From positions 94,751 to 158,750 of the forward strand of contig JACPSH010000025.1 of assembly GCA_016193395.1 (NCBI GenBank): a stretch of 64,000 bases of DNA. Reading direction: 5' to 3'. Source of the DNA: Gammaproteobacteria bacterium (GTDB taxonomy: Bacteria > Pseudomonadota > Gammaproteobacteria > Eutrophobiales > Eutrophobiaceae). The position numbers and the translations under genes are program-made. Shown here piece after piece: positions 38,338-49,215 of the stretch. The notes below the pieces were generated by a model. The model worked only from the letters and a program-made list of their open reading frames with translations. It was not told the DNA's origin and searched no databases. Within the stretch, counting starts at the first letter, position 1. Each line of letters starts with the position of its first letter.

Positions 38338-39558
38338 ATGGCGGTCGGACTGAGACCCCCACAGGATCTTTTGCCGGTCCCGGGGGTGACGTTGGCCGCA
38401 TGCTCCGCCGGCATCTACAGGAAGCCGCGCCCTGATCTCTGCCTCATGGCCTTCGCGCCCGGTTCGCGCGCGGCTGCCGTGTTTACCCGCAACGCCTTCT
38501 GCGCGGCGCCCGTGCAGGTGGCGCGTTCCCACATTGCCGGCGCCAGTCCGCGTTATGGCCTGATCAACGCCGGCAATGCGAATGCCGGAACCGGGCAACG
38601 GGGGATAGACGACGCCGTTGCGGTTTGCCGGGCCGCAGCCAGCCTCGGCGGTTGTCTGGAAACCGAGGTCCTGCCGTTCTCGACCGGCGTAATCGGGGAG
38701 TTTCTCCCGGTCGACTCGATCCGCAAGGCATTGCCGGCACTGCACGGGCGCCTGAGCGCGTCGGGGTGGATAGAGTGCGCGCAGGCCATCATGACGACCG
38801 ACACCATCGCCAAGGGTGTGTCCCGGCGGGTCGAAATCCAGGGGAGGCCGGTCACCGTGACCGGCATCGCCAAGGGGGCCGGGATGATCCACCCGCGCAT
38901 GGCGACCCTGCTCGCATTTATTGCCACCGACGCCACGCTGGACAAGGCGGTGCTCCACGAACTCCTCGGCGATGCCGTGCGTGGCTCATTCAACCGCATC
39001 AGTGTCGATGGCGATACTTCAACCAATGACGCGGTATTGCTGGTGGCCACCGGCAAGTCGGGCGTGCCGGCCGGGGCAGCGGGATCCACGCCAGACGTAC
39101 AGGCTGTGCAGGCTGCCGTCAGCGCGGTATGCGTGGAACTGGCGCAGGCGGTGATTCGCGACGCGGAAGGCGCCACCAAGTTCATCAGCATCCGCGTGGA
39201 GCAGGGCGCGAGCGAAGCGGAATGCGTCAGGGTTGCGGAGGCGATCGCCGGATCCCTGCTGGTGAAGACGGCGTTCTACGCCTCCGATCCGAACTGGGGC
39301 CGGATACTGGCGGCCGTGGGCCGGGCGGGGGTCGAGGGGCTCGATACTTCGAAAGTGGGGATCGATCTCGCCGATGTCCGTATCGTGGAGCACGGGGCCC
39401 GGGCCGCGGCGTACACGGAGCGCGCGGGGAAGGAAATCATGTCCCACGCGGAAATCCCGCTGCGGATCCGCCTCGGTCGGGGTTCGTATGCCGCTACGAT
39501 CTGGACCTGCGACCTGTCGCACGACTACGTGAAGATCAACGCGGAATATCGATCCTGA
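38338..39558 (+). CDS. argJ: Bifunctional ornithine acetyltransferase / N-acetylglutamate synthase ArgJ
   Basis: Recycles the acetyl group from N-acetylornithine to glutamate in arginine synthesis. 406 residues. The autoproteolysis site, the Thr in KGAGMIHPRMATLLAFI, splits the precursor into alpha and beta chains. Other signatures: FTRNAFCAAPVQVAR, NAGNANAGTGQRG, NRISVDGDTSTNDAVLL, SDPNWGRILAAVGRAG, and the C-terminal WTCDLSHDYVKINAEYRS. It lies between secA and the Nudix fusion gene. Confidence 0.96.
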   Translation: MAVGLRPPQDLLPVPGVTLAACSAGIYRKPRPDLCLMAFAPGSRAAAVFTRNAFCAAPVQVARSHIAGASPRYGLINAGNANAGTGQRGIDDAVAVCRAAASLGGCLETEVLPFSTGVIGEFLPVDSIRKALPALHGRLSASGWIECAQAIMTTDTIAKGVSRRVEIQGRPVTVTGIAKGAGMIHPRMATLLAFIATDATLDKAVLHELLGDAVRGSFNRISVDGDTSTNDAVLLVATGKSGVPAGAAGSTPDVQAVQAAVSAVCVELAQAVIRDAEGATKFISIRVEQGASEAECVRVAEAIAGSLLVKTAFYASDPNWGRILAAVGRAGVEGLDTSKVGIDLADVRIVEHGARAAAYTERAGKEIMSHAEIPLRIRLGRGSYAATIWTCDLSHDYVKINAEYRS

Positions 39559-39583
39559 CCGGCGCCGGGCGCGCCGCACAAAG

Positions 39584-40564
39584 ATGTCCAGAGCGCACAT
39601 TGCCGTTGGCGTGATATTCAACGCCACGCGCGACCAGATTCTGCTGGCCCGCCGTCCCGACCACGCCTCCCACAGCGGTCTCTGGGAATTCCCGGGAGGC
39701 AAGCTCGAAGCCGGTGAAAGCGTGCAGGAAGCATTGCACCGGGAACTGGAGGAGGAACTCGGCCTCACCGTGCGAAGCGCGGCGCCGCTGTTCCGCGTGG
39801 ACCACGACTATCCGCACATCCAGGTCAGGCTCGATGTGTGGGCGGTGACGGACTGGGACGGGAAAGTGCAGGGCAGGGAAGGCCAGAAGATCGGGTGGGT
39901 GCCCATCGCGGAGTTGTGGCATCGGGATTTCCCCGAAGCGAATCGGGCGATCGTGCGCTGGCTCTGCCTGCCTTCCGTCTATGTCATTACGCCGGACCTG
40001 CCTGCATATGATCACGCGTTCTTTTCCAGGCTTGACGCATTGATCTCGGCAGGCGCGAAACTGTTCCAGTTTCGCAATACCCGGCTTTCCCCGGAAGACC
40101 GGCGGCACGTATTGCGCGACATCGCGGCGAGGTGTGCAGCGCGTGGCGTCGATCTGCTCGTGAACGGGACGGCAGATGAAGCACTGGACGCGCGGGCGCG
40201 GGGTCTCCACCTGAACAGCGCCCGTCTCATGGCCATGGGAGAACGACCGCTGGATCGCGGGTATCTGATCGCGGCCTCCGTCCACGACACGGCCGAAATG
40301 GAAAAGGTTGCGCATCTGGATGTCGATTTCGCCGTCCTCGGCCCCGTGGCGGGGACGATCACCCACCCCGGAGTGGCGCCGCTGGGCTGGGCCCGGTTTG
40401 GTTCACTGGCTCGCGATGCCGGCAGGCCGGTCTACGCGCTGGGAGGAATGCGTCCCGCGGACTTTGAACGCGCAAAACGAGAGGGTGCGAGGGGACTGGC
40501 GATGATCCGCGGCGTCTGGGAAGCCGAGGACGCCGCCGCGGCCATTCGCGCGTGCCAGGACTGA
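39584..40564 (+). CDS. Fusion protein: Nudix hydrolase (MutT-like) plus thiamine-phosphate-synthase-like domain
   Basis: 326 residues in two domains. Residues about 1-125 are a Nudix hydrolase with a clear Nudix box, GGKLEAGESVQEALHRELEEELGL, like MutT, which removes oxidised dGTP. Residues about 135-320 resemble the ThiE/TenI barrel (YVITPDLPAYDHAFFSRLDALISAGAKLFQFRNTRL; GVDLLVNGTADEALDARARGLHLNSARL; GYLIAASVHDTAEMEKVAHLDVDFAVLGPVAGTITHPGVAPLGWARF; YALGGM). This architecture occurs in other gammaproteobacteria. The role of the ThiE-like half is uncertain, and there is no TPP riboswitch upstream and no thiamine gene nearby. Confidence 0.92.
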   Translation: MSRAHIAVGVIFNATRDQILLARRPDHASHSGLWEFPGGKLEAGESVQEALHRELEEELGLTVRSAAPLFRVDHDYPHIQVRLDVWAVTDWDGKVQGREGQKIGWVPIAELWHRDFPEANRAIVRWLCLPSVYVITPDLPAYDHAFFSRLDALISAGAKLFQFRNTRLSPEDRRHVLRDIAARCAARGVDLLVNGTADEALDARARGLHLNSARLMAMGERPLDRGYLIAASVHDTAEMEKVAHLDVDFAVLGPVAGTITHPGVAPLGWARFGSLARDAGRPVYALGGMRPADFERAKREGARGLAMIRGVWEAEDAAAAIRACQD

Positions 40565-40610
40565 CTGGCCAACTGCCCCGGATTATTCATGAACGTTCAA
40601 GGCTTCAGGC

Positions 40611-40760
40611 GGACGGGTCCTGTCACCGGGTACCCCTGTCCGTACTCGCTCCGGTCCCCTGCGCTGCGTGCGGAACAGGGGCACCCAGCGCCACCCGTCC
40701 GGCCGACGATTGAACGATGCGGCCGGGTCCTCTCATCGGGTACCGCCGTCCATTCATCGC
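40611..40760. repeat. REP-like repeat, single complete unit plus a truncated second unit
   Basis: 40611-40700 matches unit A of the composite repeats at 5510 and 56529 (starts GGACGGGTCCTGTCACCGGG, ends GCGCCACCCGTCC). A shorter piece at about 40726-40760 (GCCGGGTCCTCTCATCGGGT onward) looks like a truncated unit B, here in the opposite orientation to the other two copies. It lies between the convergent 3' ends of the Nudix-fusion gene and yacG, and accounts for most of that 220-bp gap. Confidence 0.8.
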
Positions 40761-40784
40761 ATCGCCGTTACTGAACAATCCGGG

Positions 40785-40991
40785 CTAATGCTTGATGTCG
40801 GGGTCCCGCGGACGAACCGCTTCGGGCATGGTTTCCCCCGATGTGATCTGGCGGTTGCCGTTCATCCATTCACCCAGATCAATGAGCCGGCACCGCTCGC
40901 TGCAGAAGGGACGCCACGGGTTGTCGTTCGCGGTGCTGACGTGCTTGCGGCAGGTCGGGCAGGTGGTCCGCCGGATCACAGGATGCAGCAA
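40785..40991 (-). CDS. yacG: DNA gyrase inhibitor YacG, zinc-finger protein
   Basis: A 68-residue protein with the four-Cys zinc site of YacG: CPTC at residues 11-14 and CSERC at about 30-34 (TCPTCRKHV...PFCSERCRLIDLGEWMNG). YacG binds GyrB and inhibits gyrase in E. coli. The start overlaps the zapD 3' end by 16 bp. It is last in the minus-strand block pilBCD-coaE-zapD-yacG, the normal gammaproteobacterial order. Confidence 0.93.
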   Translation of the reverse strand: MLHPVIRRTTCPTCRKHVSTANDNPWRPFCSERCRLIDLGEWMNGNRQITSGETMPEAVRPRDPDIKH

Positions 40992-41746
40992 TGCAGTTCG
41001 AAATCTACGTCATCTTCGGTTTGCACCGGCCGATCCAACGTCCTTTGCTGCTCCATGAAACGAACCGTAAAGCGGTGCCGACCGCCGCTGATCTCCGGGA
41101 AGTACCTGGAATCCGCGGACAGCAGCACGCGGATCATCTGGCAGGCGACGTTCGCCTCGATGGGCCGCTGAAAGAAACCGCTGCCCGCGCGTTCTCGCGT
41201 CGGCGTCGTGCTGTTCCGGATCATGTGCAGTGCGAGCTTCAGGCCGCGCCGGACGACCGTCAGGTCCTGCTGCCACTCGTCCAGACGTGCTTTCCGCAGT
41301 TCCACGGGTTTGTTGAGCCAGTGGTGATAGCCGGGCAGATCGAAATTGCACGTGCCGCTGGCAATCACCACCCTCTGTTTGATGGTTCCGACGAGTTCAT
41401 CCTTGCGCAGCGCCTGGCCGGGCTGGCATGCGCCGTCGCGGAGCGTGGTGACAATGTTGTTGATGTCCTGGAGGATGGAATGCAGGCGCTCCTGGTCCAC
41501 GCCCGGGTTCCTTTGCAGCGCGGACAGTGTTGTCGAATGCCGCTCGAGTTCCTTCATCAGTTCATTCTTGACGTCCGACCGCCCCAGCAGATCCAGGATG
41601 TCGAGCAGCGCGACAATGGTCAGGCGGTTGTCCCACTCCGATTCCCGATCCCGGTAATGTTGAACAAGGTCGAAAAGGTGCTCGATGCGCAGGAAGGTGC
41701 GTACCCGCTCATTCAGTGGCTGCTCGTAGACAATGTGCGATGACAA
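40976..41746 (-). CDS. zapD: Cell division protein ZapD
   Basis: A 256-residue cytosolic protein (YacF/DUF1342) that cross-links FtsZ filaments through the FtsZ C-terminal peptide. Typical regions: IVYEQPLNERVRTFLRIEHLFDLVQHY at the N-terminus, LLDILDLLGRSDVKNELMKELERH, CNFDLPGYHHWLNKP, and MIRVLLSADSRYFPEISGGRHRFTVRFME near the C-terminus. It pairs functionally with ftsZ at 32 kb. Confidence 0.95.
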   Translation of the reverse strand: MSSHIVYEQPLNERVRTFLRIEHLFDLVQHYRDRESEWDNRLTIVALLDILDLLGRSDVKNELMKELERHSTTLSALQRNPGVDQERLHSILQDINNIVTTLRDGACQPGQALRKDELVGTIKQRVVIASGTCNFDLPGYHHWLNKPVELRKARLDEWQQDLTVVRRGLKLALHMIRNSTTPTRERAGSGFFQRPIEANVACQMIRVLLSADSRYFPEISGGRHRFTVRFMEQQRTLDRPVQTEDDVDFELHCCIL

Positions 41747-41786
41747 GGGAGTGGGGGTGCTCGGGGGCTACGGGATTCTCCACTAC

Positions 41787-42410
41787 TCACCGCGCCGAGG
41801 CAATCCGGTCGTGCGCCAGACGCAGGTATTCGGCATGCAGACGTTGCACCTCGGTTTGCAGGTGCTGAAGGTCGGACGCGTTGTCTATGACATCGTCGGC
41901 GGCCTGCAGTCGATCGGCGCGCGCGGCTTGAGCCGCTGCGACAGTATGGATGTCACCGGCCGTCTTCCGATCCCGCAGCGCGGCGCGATTGATCTGCTGT
42001 TCCTCGGGGAGATCGATGATCAGGACGCGATCGACCGACTGCTTCATGCCCGTTTCGATCAGAAGTGGAACACTGATAATGCAATACGGATAATCGATTT
42101 CTGCCGCCCGGCGATCGATTTCGGCGCGGACCAGGGGATGAATGATCCCCTCGAGGTCCCGGCGCAACCCGTCGTTGCTGAAAACCTTCTGGCGGATCAG
42201 GTCGCGCCGCAATTCCCCGTCGTTTCCCACGACCTCCGGTCCGAACAGCGAAGCAACGGCGTCGTAGGCGGCTCCCCCGCGGCGGGTCAAGTTGCGGGAG
42301 ATCTCATCCGCGTCGATGACCGGCACGCCGAGTTCCGAAAAGAATTTTGTCGCTGTTGTCTTTCCGCTGCCCACGCCGCCGGTCAAGCCGATCTTCAATG
42401 CCCGGTTCAC
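41787..42410 (-). CDS. coaE: Dephospho-CoA kinase CoaE
   Basis: Last step of coenzyme A synthesis. I place the start at GTG 42410 (VNRALKIGLTGGVGSGKTTATKFF), which overlaps the pilD stop (GTGA) and gives 207 residues; the upstream extension lies in pilD. P-loop GLTGGVGSGKTT is near the N-terminus, followed by VPVIDADEISRNLT, and the lid/active region ISVPLLIETGMKQSVDRVLIIDLPEEQQINRAALRD. Position next to pilD is conserved. Confidence 0.95.
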   Translation of the reverse strand: MNRALKIGLTGGVGSGKTTATKFFSELGVPVIDADEISRNLTRRGGAAYDAVASLFGPEVVGNDGELRRDLIRQKVFSNDGLRRDLEGIIHPLVRAEIDRRAAEIDYPYCIISVPLLIETGMKQSVDRVLIIDLPEEQQINRAALRDRKTAGDIHTVAAAQAARADRLQAADDVIDNASDLQHLQTEVQRLHAEYLRLAHDRIASAR

Positions 42411-43285
42411 TGTGCTTGAGCCCAACCCAGCATGCGGGTCAGCCGACCGCCCCAGAGCAATGCGATCCATCCGGCCACGGCCAGATAAGGTCCAAAGGGG
42501 ATCGGCTGGCTCCGTGAAAGCCGTCGCGACAGGATCAGGCCGATCCCGACGATCGAACCGCACAGCGAGGACACGAGAATGATCAACGGCAGCATCTGCC
42601 AGCCGAGCCAGGCTCCGAGCATGGCCAGCAGCTTGAAGTCGCCATACCCCATCCCCTCCTTGCCGGTAGCCGCCTTGAACAATTTGTAGACCAGCCAAAG
42701 CAGAACGTACCCGCCCATGGCCCCCACCAGGCTCGACTTGACGTCGACGAACGCGCCGAGGGAGAGCAGGCTGCAGAAAATCCCCAGCCACAGCATCGGC
42801 AGGGTGATGTCATCCGGCAGGTACTGGTGGTCCAGATCGATGATGCTGAGTGCGATCAGGGACCAGGTCAGAAGCGCCGCGCTCGCCGCCTGCGGTCCGA
42901 AGCCGAAACGCCACGCGACGACCATCGTCAGGATCGCGCTGGTTACTTCAATAATCGGGTAGCGCGGGGAAATCCGCGAACCGCAGGCGGAGCATTTGCC
43001 ACGCAGGAAAATGTAGGAGAAGACAGGGACGTTTTCCATGGCGCGGATGGGGTGGCCACAGGCCGGACAACGTGATCGTGGCCGGATCAGGCCCAGATCC
43101 TGACCTTCGGCTTCTTGCGCCTCCACGCCGAGCAGGGTCCGGCATTCCCGGCGCCAGTCCCGCTCCAGCATTTTCGGCAGCCGGTATGCCACGACGTTGA
43201 GAAAACTGCCGACAACCAGACCCAGAATGCCCATCACCGCGATGAACATTGGAGCGTTGGACTGCAGCAGATCCAGCAGGGGCAT
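42407..43285 (-). CDS. pilD: Type IV prepilin peptidase / N-methyltransferase PilD
   Basis: Inner-membrane aspartyl protease that cleaves and N-methylates type IV prepilins. 292 residues. The cytosolic loop has the zinc-type double CxxC (CPACGHPIRAMENVPVFSYIFLRGKCSACGSRI). The two catalytic Asp residues are in LIALSIIDLDHQYLPDD and GYGDFKLLAMLGAWLG. Multiple membrane helices surround them. It follows pilC by 100 bp on the minus strand and overlaps coaE. No prepilin gene is in the window. Confidence 0.95.
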   Translation of the reverse strand: MPLLDLLQSNAPMFIAVMGILGLVVGSFLNVVAYRLPKMLERDWRRECRTLLGVEAQEAEGQDLGLIRPRSRCPACGHPIRAMENVPVFSYIFLRGKCSACGSRISPRYPIIEVTSAILTMVVAWRFGFGPQAASAALLTWSLIALSIIDLDHQYLPDDITLPMLWLGIFCSLLSLGAFVDVKSSLVGAMGGYVLLWLVYKLFKAATGKEGMGYGDFKLLAMLGAWLGWQMLPLIILVSSLCGSIVGIGLILSRRLSRSQPIPFGPYLAVAGWIALLWGGRLTRMLGWAQAQ

Positions 43286-43385
43286 TAACAGGGACCGTGC
43301 CGGCGAATGGGCGGGTCTGATCCTGTGTCAGTTCGCGGCGGCGCCGGTGCGCCGCCACCCCGGGAGCAAGACGGGAACTCTGGCG

Positions 43386-44642
43386 CTAGACCACGGAACC
43401 CATCTTGAAGATGGGCAGGTACATGGCGATGACCAGGCCGCCGATGATCACGCCGAGAAACGCCATGATCATGGGTTCGAGCAGGCTGGTGAGGGCGTCC
43501 ACCGCGTTATCCACTTCTTCCTCGTAGAAATCCGCGACTTTGCTCAGCATCTGGTCGAGCGAGCCGGCTTCTTCGCCGATCGCCACCATCTGCACGACCA
43601 TGTTCGGAAACAGTTCGGATTCGCGCATGGTGACCTGTAACTGCGTCCCGGTCGCCACTGCATCGCGCATTTTCATGGTCGCGTTGTAATAGACCACGTT
43701 GCCGCACGCGCCCGCCACCGACACCATCGCTTCCACCAGCGGCGTGCCGGCCGCGAACATGGTGGCCAGGGTCCGGGCAAAGCGCGCGATGGCGGACTTG
43801 TTGAGAATGTCACCGACGATGGGGATCTTCAGGGAGGCGCGATCCAGGAACTGGGCGAAGGCGCGCGAGCGTTTTTTGGCCTCGACAAAGGCATATAGCG
43901 TCGCAAAGATCCCTCCAAAGACCAGATACCAGTAGGATGTGAAGAATTTGGAGCAGGCCATGACAAAGAGCGTCATTGCCGGCAGGTCCGCGCCGAACGA
44001 CGCAAACAGGTCTGCGAATTGTGGTATGACGAAAATCATCAGGATCGTGGTGATCACGAATGCCACGACGATGACGGCGATGGGATAAAATAGGGCCTTC
44101 TTGATCTTGGCCTTCAGGGATTCGGTCTTTTCGAGGTAAGTTGCGAGCTTGTGCAGGATCGCCTCGAGAATACCAGCCTGCTCGCCGGCAGCCACCAGGC
44201 TCACGTACAGGTCGTTGAACTGCAACCGGTGTTTGCCCAGAGCCTCCGCAAGCGTGCTGCCCGCCTCGACGTCCCCCTTAATCGCGATGATGAGTTCCTG
44301 CATGGACGGGTTTTCGTGCCCGCGTCCGACGATCTCGAATGACTGCACGAGCGGCACGCCCGAGGACATCATGGTGGCCAACTGGCGGCTGAAGATGGTG
44401 ATGTCCTTGGTGGTGATCTTCTTGCCGCCACCGCCGAGCAGCGGTTTGCTTTTCTTCTTGACCTTGATGGGCTTGATCCCCTCCCGGCGCAATACCGCCT
44501 TGACCAGGGCTTCACTCTGTCCGCTTCTCTCTCCCTTTACCTTTTTCCCGGCTTTGTCCGTGCCTTCCCACTGGTACATGTTCGACTTGACGGTGGCCGC
44601 CGCTTTGGCTCCCGGTGCCGCCCTTGCCGCTGGTGTCGCCAT
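43386..44642 (-). CDS. pilC: Type IV pilus inner-membrane platform protein PilC
   Basis: A 418-residue polytopic platform protein of the GspF/PilC family that connects the PilB motor to pilin assembly. Two GspF domains: residues about 80-200 (FSRQLATMMSSGVPLVQSFEIVGRGHENPSMQELI) and about 285-405 (FARTLATMFAAGTPLVEAMVSVAGACGNVVYYNATMKM), each followed by membrane helices. It begins 14 bp after pilB and forms an operon pilB-pilC-pilD with it. Confidence 0.96.
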   Translation of the reverse strand: MATPAARAAPGAKAAATVKSNMYQWEGTDKAGKKVKGERSGQSEALVKAVLRREGIKPIKVKKKSKPLLGGGGKKITTKDITIFSRQLATMMSSGVPLVQSFEIVGRGHENPSMQELIIAIKGDVEAGSTLAEALGKHRLQFNDLYVSLVAAGEQAGILEAILHKLATYLEKTESLKAKIKKALFYPIAVIVVAFVITTILMIFVIPQFADLFASFGADLPAMTLFVMACSKFFTSYWYLVFGGIFATLYAFVEAKKRSRAFAQFLDRASLKIPIVGDILNKSAIARFARTLATMFAAGTPLVEAMVSVAGACGNVVYYNATMKMRDAVATGTQLQVTMRESELFPNMVVQMVAIGEEAGSLDQMLSKVADFYEEEVDNAVDALTSLLEPMIMAFLGVIIGGLVIAMYLPIFKMGSVV

Positions 44643-44656
44643 GGATATCCGCTCCG

Positions 44657-46375
44657 TTATTCAACCGTAGCGTCGTTGATCTCTTCGAGCGTCGTTACGC
44701 CGTCGATGACCTTCTGTATTCCGGAACGGCGCAGATCCCATATCCCTTCAGCTTTGGACTGGTCGGCCAGTTGCACGGCGTTCGCCCCCTCGATGATCAG
44801 GCGCTTCATGGCATCCGAGATCGGCATGACCTGATAAATGCCGCAGCGTCCCTTGTAACCGCTGGGACAATCCTCGTTGCCCTCGGCGGGCACGTAAATC
44901 GTGATGCCTTTTTCCACGAGCTCGGGCGGGAAACCTTCTTTCAACAATTGTTCCTTGTCGATTTCCATCGGTTTGCGGTATTCCTTGTGCAGCCTGCGGC
45001 AGAGCCTTTGCCCGGTGATCAGGTTGATGGTGGTCGCCACGGCGAACGGGGCAATGCCCATGTCCTGGAGGCGCGTCAGCGTCTGCGGGCAGTCGTTGGT
45101 ATGCAACGTGGACATCACCATGTGGCCAGTCTGCGCCGCCTTGACCGCGATGCTCGCAGTTCCCAGGTCGCGGATCTCGCCAACCAGGATAATATCGGGA
45201 TCCTGGCGCAGGAACGCCTTCAGTGCCTTTTCGAAGCTCATGCCGGTTTTTTCGTCGACCTGCACCTGGTTTACACCGGGCAGATTGATTTCGACCGGGT
45301 CTTCCGCCGTGGAGATGTTCACGTCCTCGGTATTGAGGATGGCGATCCCGGAATACAGCGAAACCGTCTTGCCGCTGCCGGTCGGGCCGGTGACCAGAAA
45401 CATCCCATACGGCTTTTGCAGGTTCTTGAGAAACAGGTCCTTCTGGAAGGCCTCATAGCCGAGCATGTCGATCTGCAGGGCGGCGGCGTCCGAATTGAGG
45501 ATGCGCATGCACGCCTTTTCGCCGAACAGCGTCGGACACGTGCTGACACGGAAATCGATCGCCTTGGTCTTGGACAGCTTGAGCTTGATGCGGCCGTCCT
45601 GCGGGACGCGACGTTCGGACACGTCCAGCCGCGACATGACCTTGATGCGTGCCGCAATCTTGCCCGACAGACTGAGCGGCGGTTTGGCGACTTCCTGGAG
45701 GATGCCGTCTATGCGGAACCGCACGCGGTAGAATTTTTCGTAAGGCTCGAAATGGAGGTCCGAGGCCCCTCTCTTGATGCCATCCAGGAGCACCTTGTTC
45801 ACGAAACGCACGACTGGTGCGTCGTCGACTTCCGATTCGTCCGTTTTCTGTTCCTTAGTCTCGGCCACTTCGAGCCCATCCAGATCCTCGAGCCCTTCCT
45901 CCTCCCCCATATCGCCGAGTTTCTCCTCCATGGACTCCAGCGCCTTGTCGATCGCCTTGGCGAGCTTGTCTTCCTCGACCAGGATCGCTTCCGTGTTGAT
46001 GCCCGCGGCGAACTTGATTTCGTCCAGCGCCTGCAGGTTGGTCGGATCGGAGACCGCGACGTAGAGGCGCTTGCCGCGCTTGAAGATGGGCAAGGTGCGA
46101 TGCTTCTTCAGCAGGTCCTCCTTGACCAGCTTTACCGTGTCCATGTCGAGATCCAGCGCGTTGATATCGAGCAGGGGAACTCCGAATTCCTGAGCCGCCG
46201 AAAGGGCGATCGCGGCGCTGGGGATGATCTTGTTTTCGACGAGGTAGGCGACGAAAGGCTGTTTCTTCTGCAGCGCCTTCTGGAAATGCTCCTGGGCGGC
46301 AGCCTCTTCGATCAGGCGATCCAGCACGAGCCGCCTTGCCAGACCCGTCAGGTTAATCTTTGGGGAAACCGCCAT
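44657..46375 (-). CDS. pilB: Type IV pilus extension ATPase PilB
   Basis: Hexameric motor that powers pilus extension. 572 residues. N-terminal MshEN-type domain (LARRLVLDRLIEEAAAQEHFQKALQKKQPFVAYLVENKII), then the GspE ATPase core: Walker A GPTGSGKTVSLYSG, the Asp/Glu-rich region NISTAEDPVEINLPGVNQVQVDEKTGMSF, Walker B DPDIILVGEIRD, and the His box GHMVMSTLHTND. The Cys pair in NEDCPSGYKGRCGIYQ sits where other PilB proteins bind metal, with fewer Cys than usual. It is first in the pilBCD operon. Confidence 0.97.
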   Translation of the reverse strand: MAVSPKINLTGLARRLVLDRLIEEAAAQEHFQKALQKKQPFVAYLVENKIIPSAAIALSAAQEFGVPLLDINALDLDMDTVKLVKEDLLKKHRTLPIFKRGKRLYVAVSDPTNLQALDEIKFAAGINTEAILVEEDKLAKAIDKALESMEEKLGDMGEEEGLEDLDGLEVAETKEQKTDESEVDDAPVVRFVNKVLLDGIKRGASDLHFEPYEKFYRVRFRIDGILQEVAKPPLSLSGKIAARIKVMSRLDVSERRVPQDGRIKLKLSKTKAIDFRVSTCPTLFGEKACMRILNSDAAALQIDMLGYEAFQKDLFLKNLQKPYGMFLVTGPTGSGKTVSLYSGIAILNTEDVNISTAEDPVEINLPGVNQVQVDEKTGMSFEKALKAFLRQDPDIILVGEIRDLGTASIAVKAAQTGHMVMSTLHTNDCPQTLTRLQDMGIAPFAVATTINLITGQRLCRRLHKEYRKPMEIDKEQLLKEGFPPELVEKGITIYVPAEGNEDCPSGYKGRCGIYQVMPISDAMKRLIIEGANAVQLADQSKAEGIWDLRRSGIQKVIDGVTTLEEINDATVE

Positions 46376-46420
46376 GAAAACATCCGGGGAAATTGTCTGG
46401 GTTTATCGTGTAAATATTAG

Positions 46421-46426
46421 ATTATA
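46421..46426 (-). promoter_or_regulatory. Probable -10 element for pilBCD
   Basis: On the minus strand a perfect TATAAT lies 46 bp before the pilB ATG, in a locally AT-rich stretch of the 139 bp between clpB and pilB. No strong -35 is seen at 17 bp, so an activator may be needed. A CRP-like palindrome lies about 80 bp upstream of it. Confidence 0.4.
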
Positions 46427-46514
46427 TGGCGAAAATAGCCAAATGCTTTCTCCCTTTCAAACCGGGGCGCAAGGCGCTGTCCGGCCGCCATAAATGCCGG
46501 TTATGTGATTGATT

Positions 46515-49109
<2,595 letters not shown>

Positions 49110-49151
49110 GCGATGTCAGTCCTGTGTCGCCCGGTTGGGAGATACCGGCCA

Positions 49152-49179
49152 AGATGCGGCCAGTTGGCGGGTTTTCAAG
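49152..49179 (-). promoter_or_regulatory. Sigma32 (heat-shock) promoter of clpB
   Basis: Minus strand: -35 CCCCTTGAA with the core CTTGAA at 49179-49174, a 14-bp spacer, and -10 CCGCATCT at 49159-49152, matching 7 of 8 positions of the RpoH consensus CCCCATNT. It lies 42-70 bp before the clpB ATG in the gap to pgeF, as expected for a heat-shock disaggregase. Confidence 0.75.
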
Positions 49180-49215
49180 GGGAAATGCCGGCATCCGGCA
49201 CGGGGCGCCTTGGGT

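Noticed and set aside
39560..39584. TPP riboswitch before the Nudix/ThiE-like gene
   Set aside because: Only 25 bp separate it from argJ and no thi-box sequence is present.
44615..46420. A 601-residue plus-strand reading frame opposite pilB
   Set aside because: Antisense shadow of PilB, with no domain.
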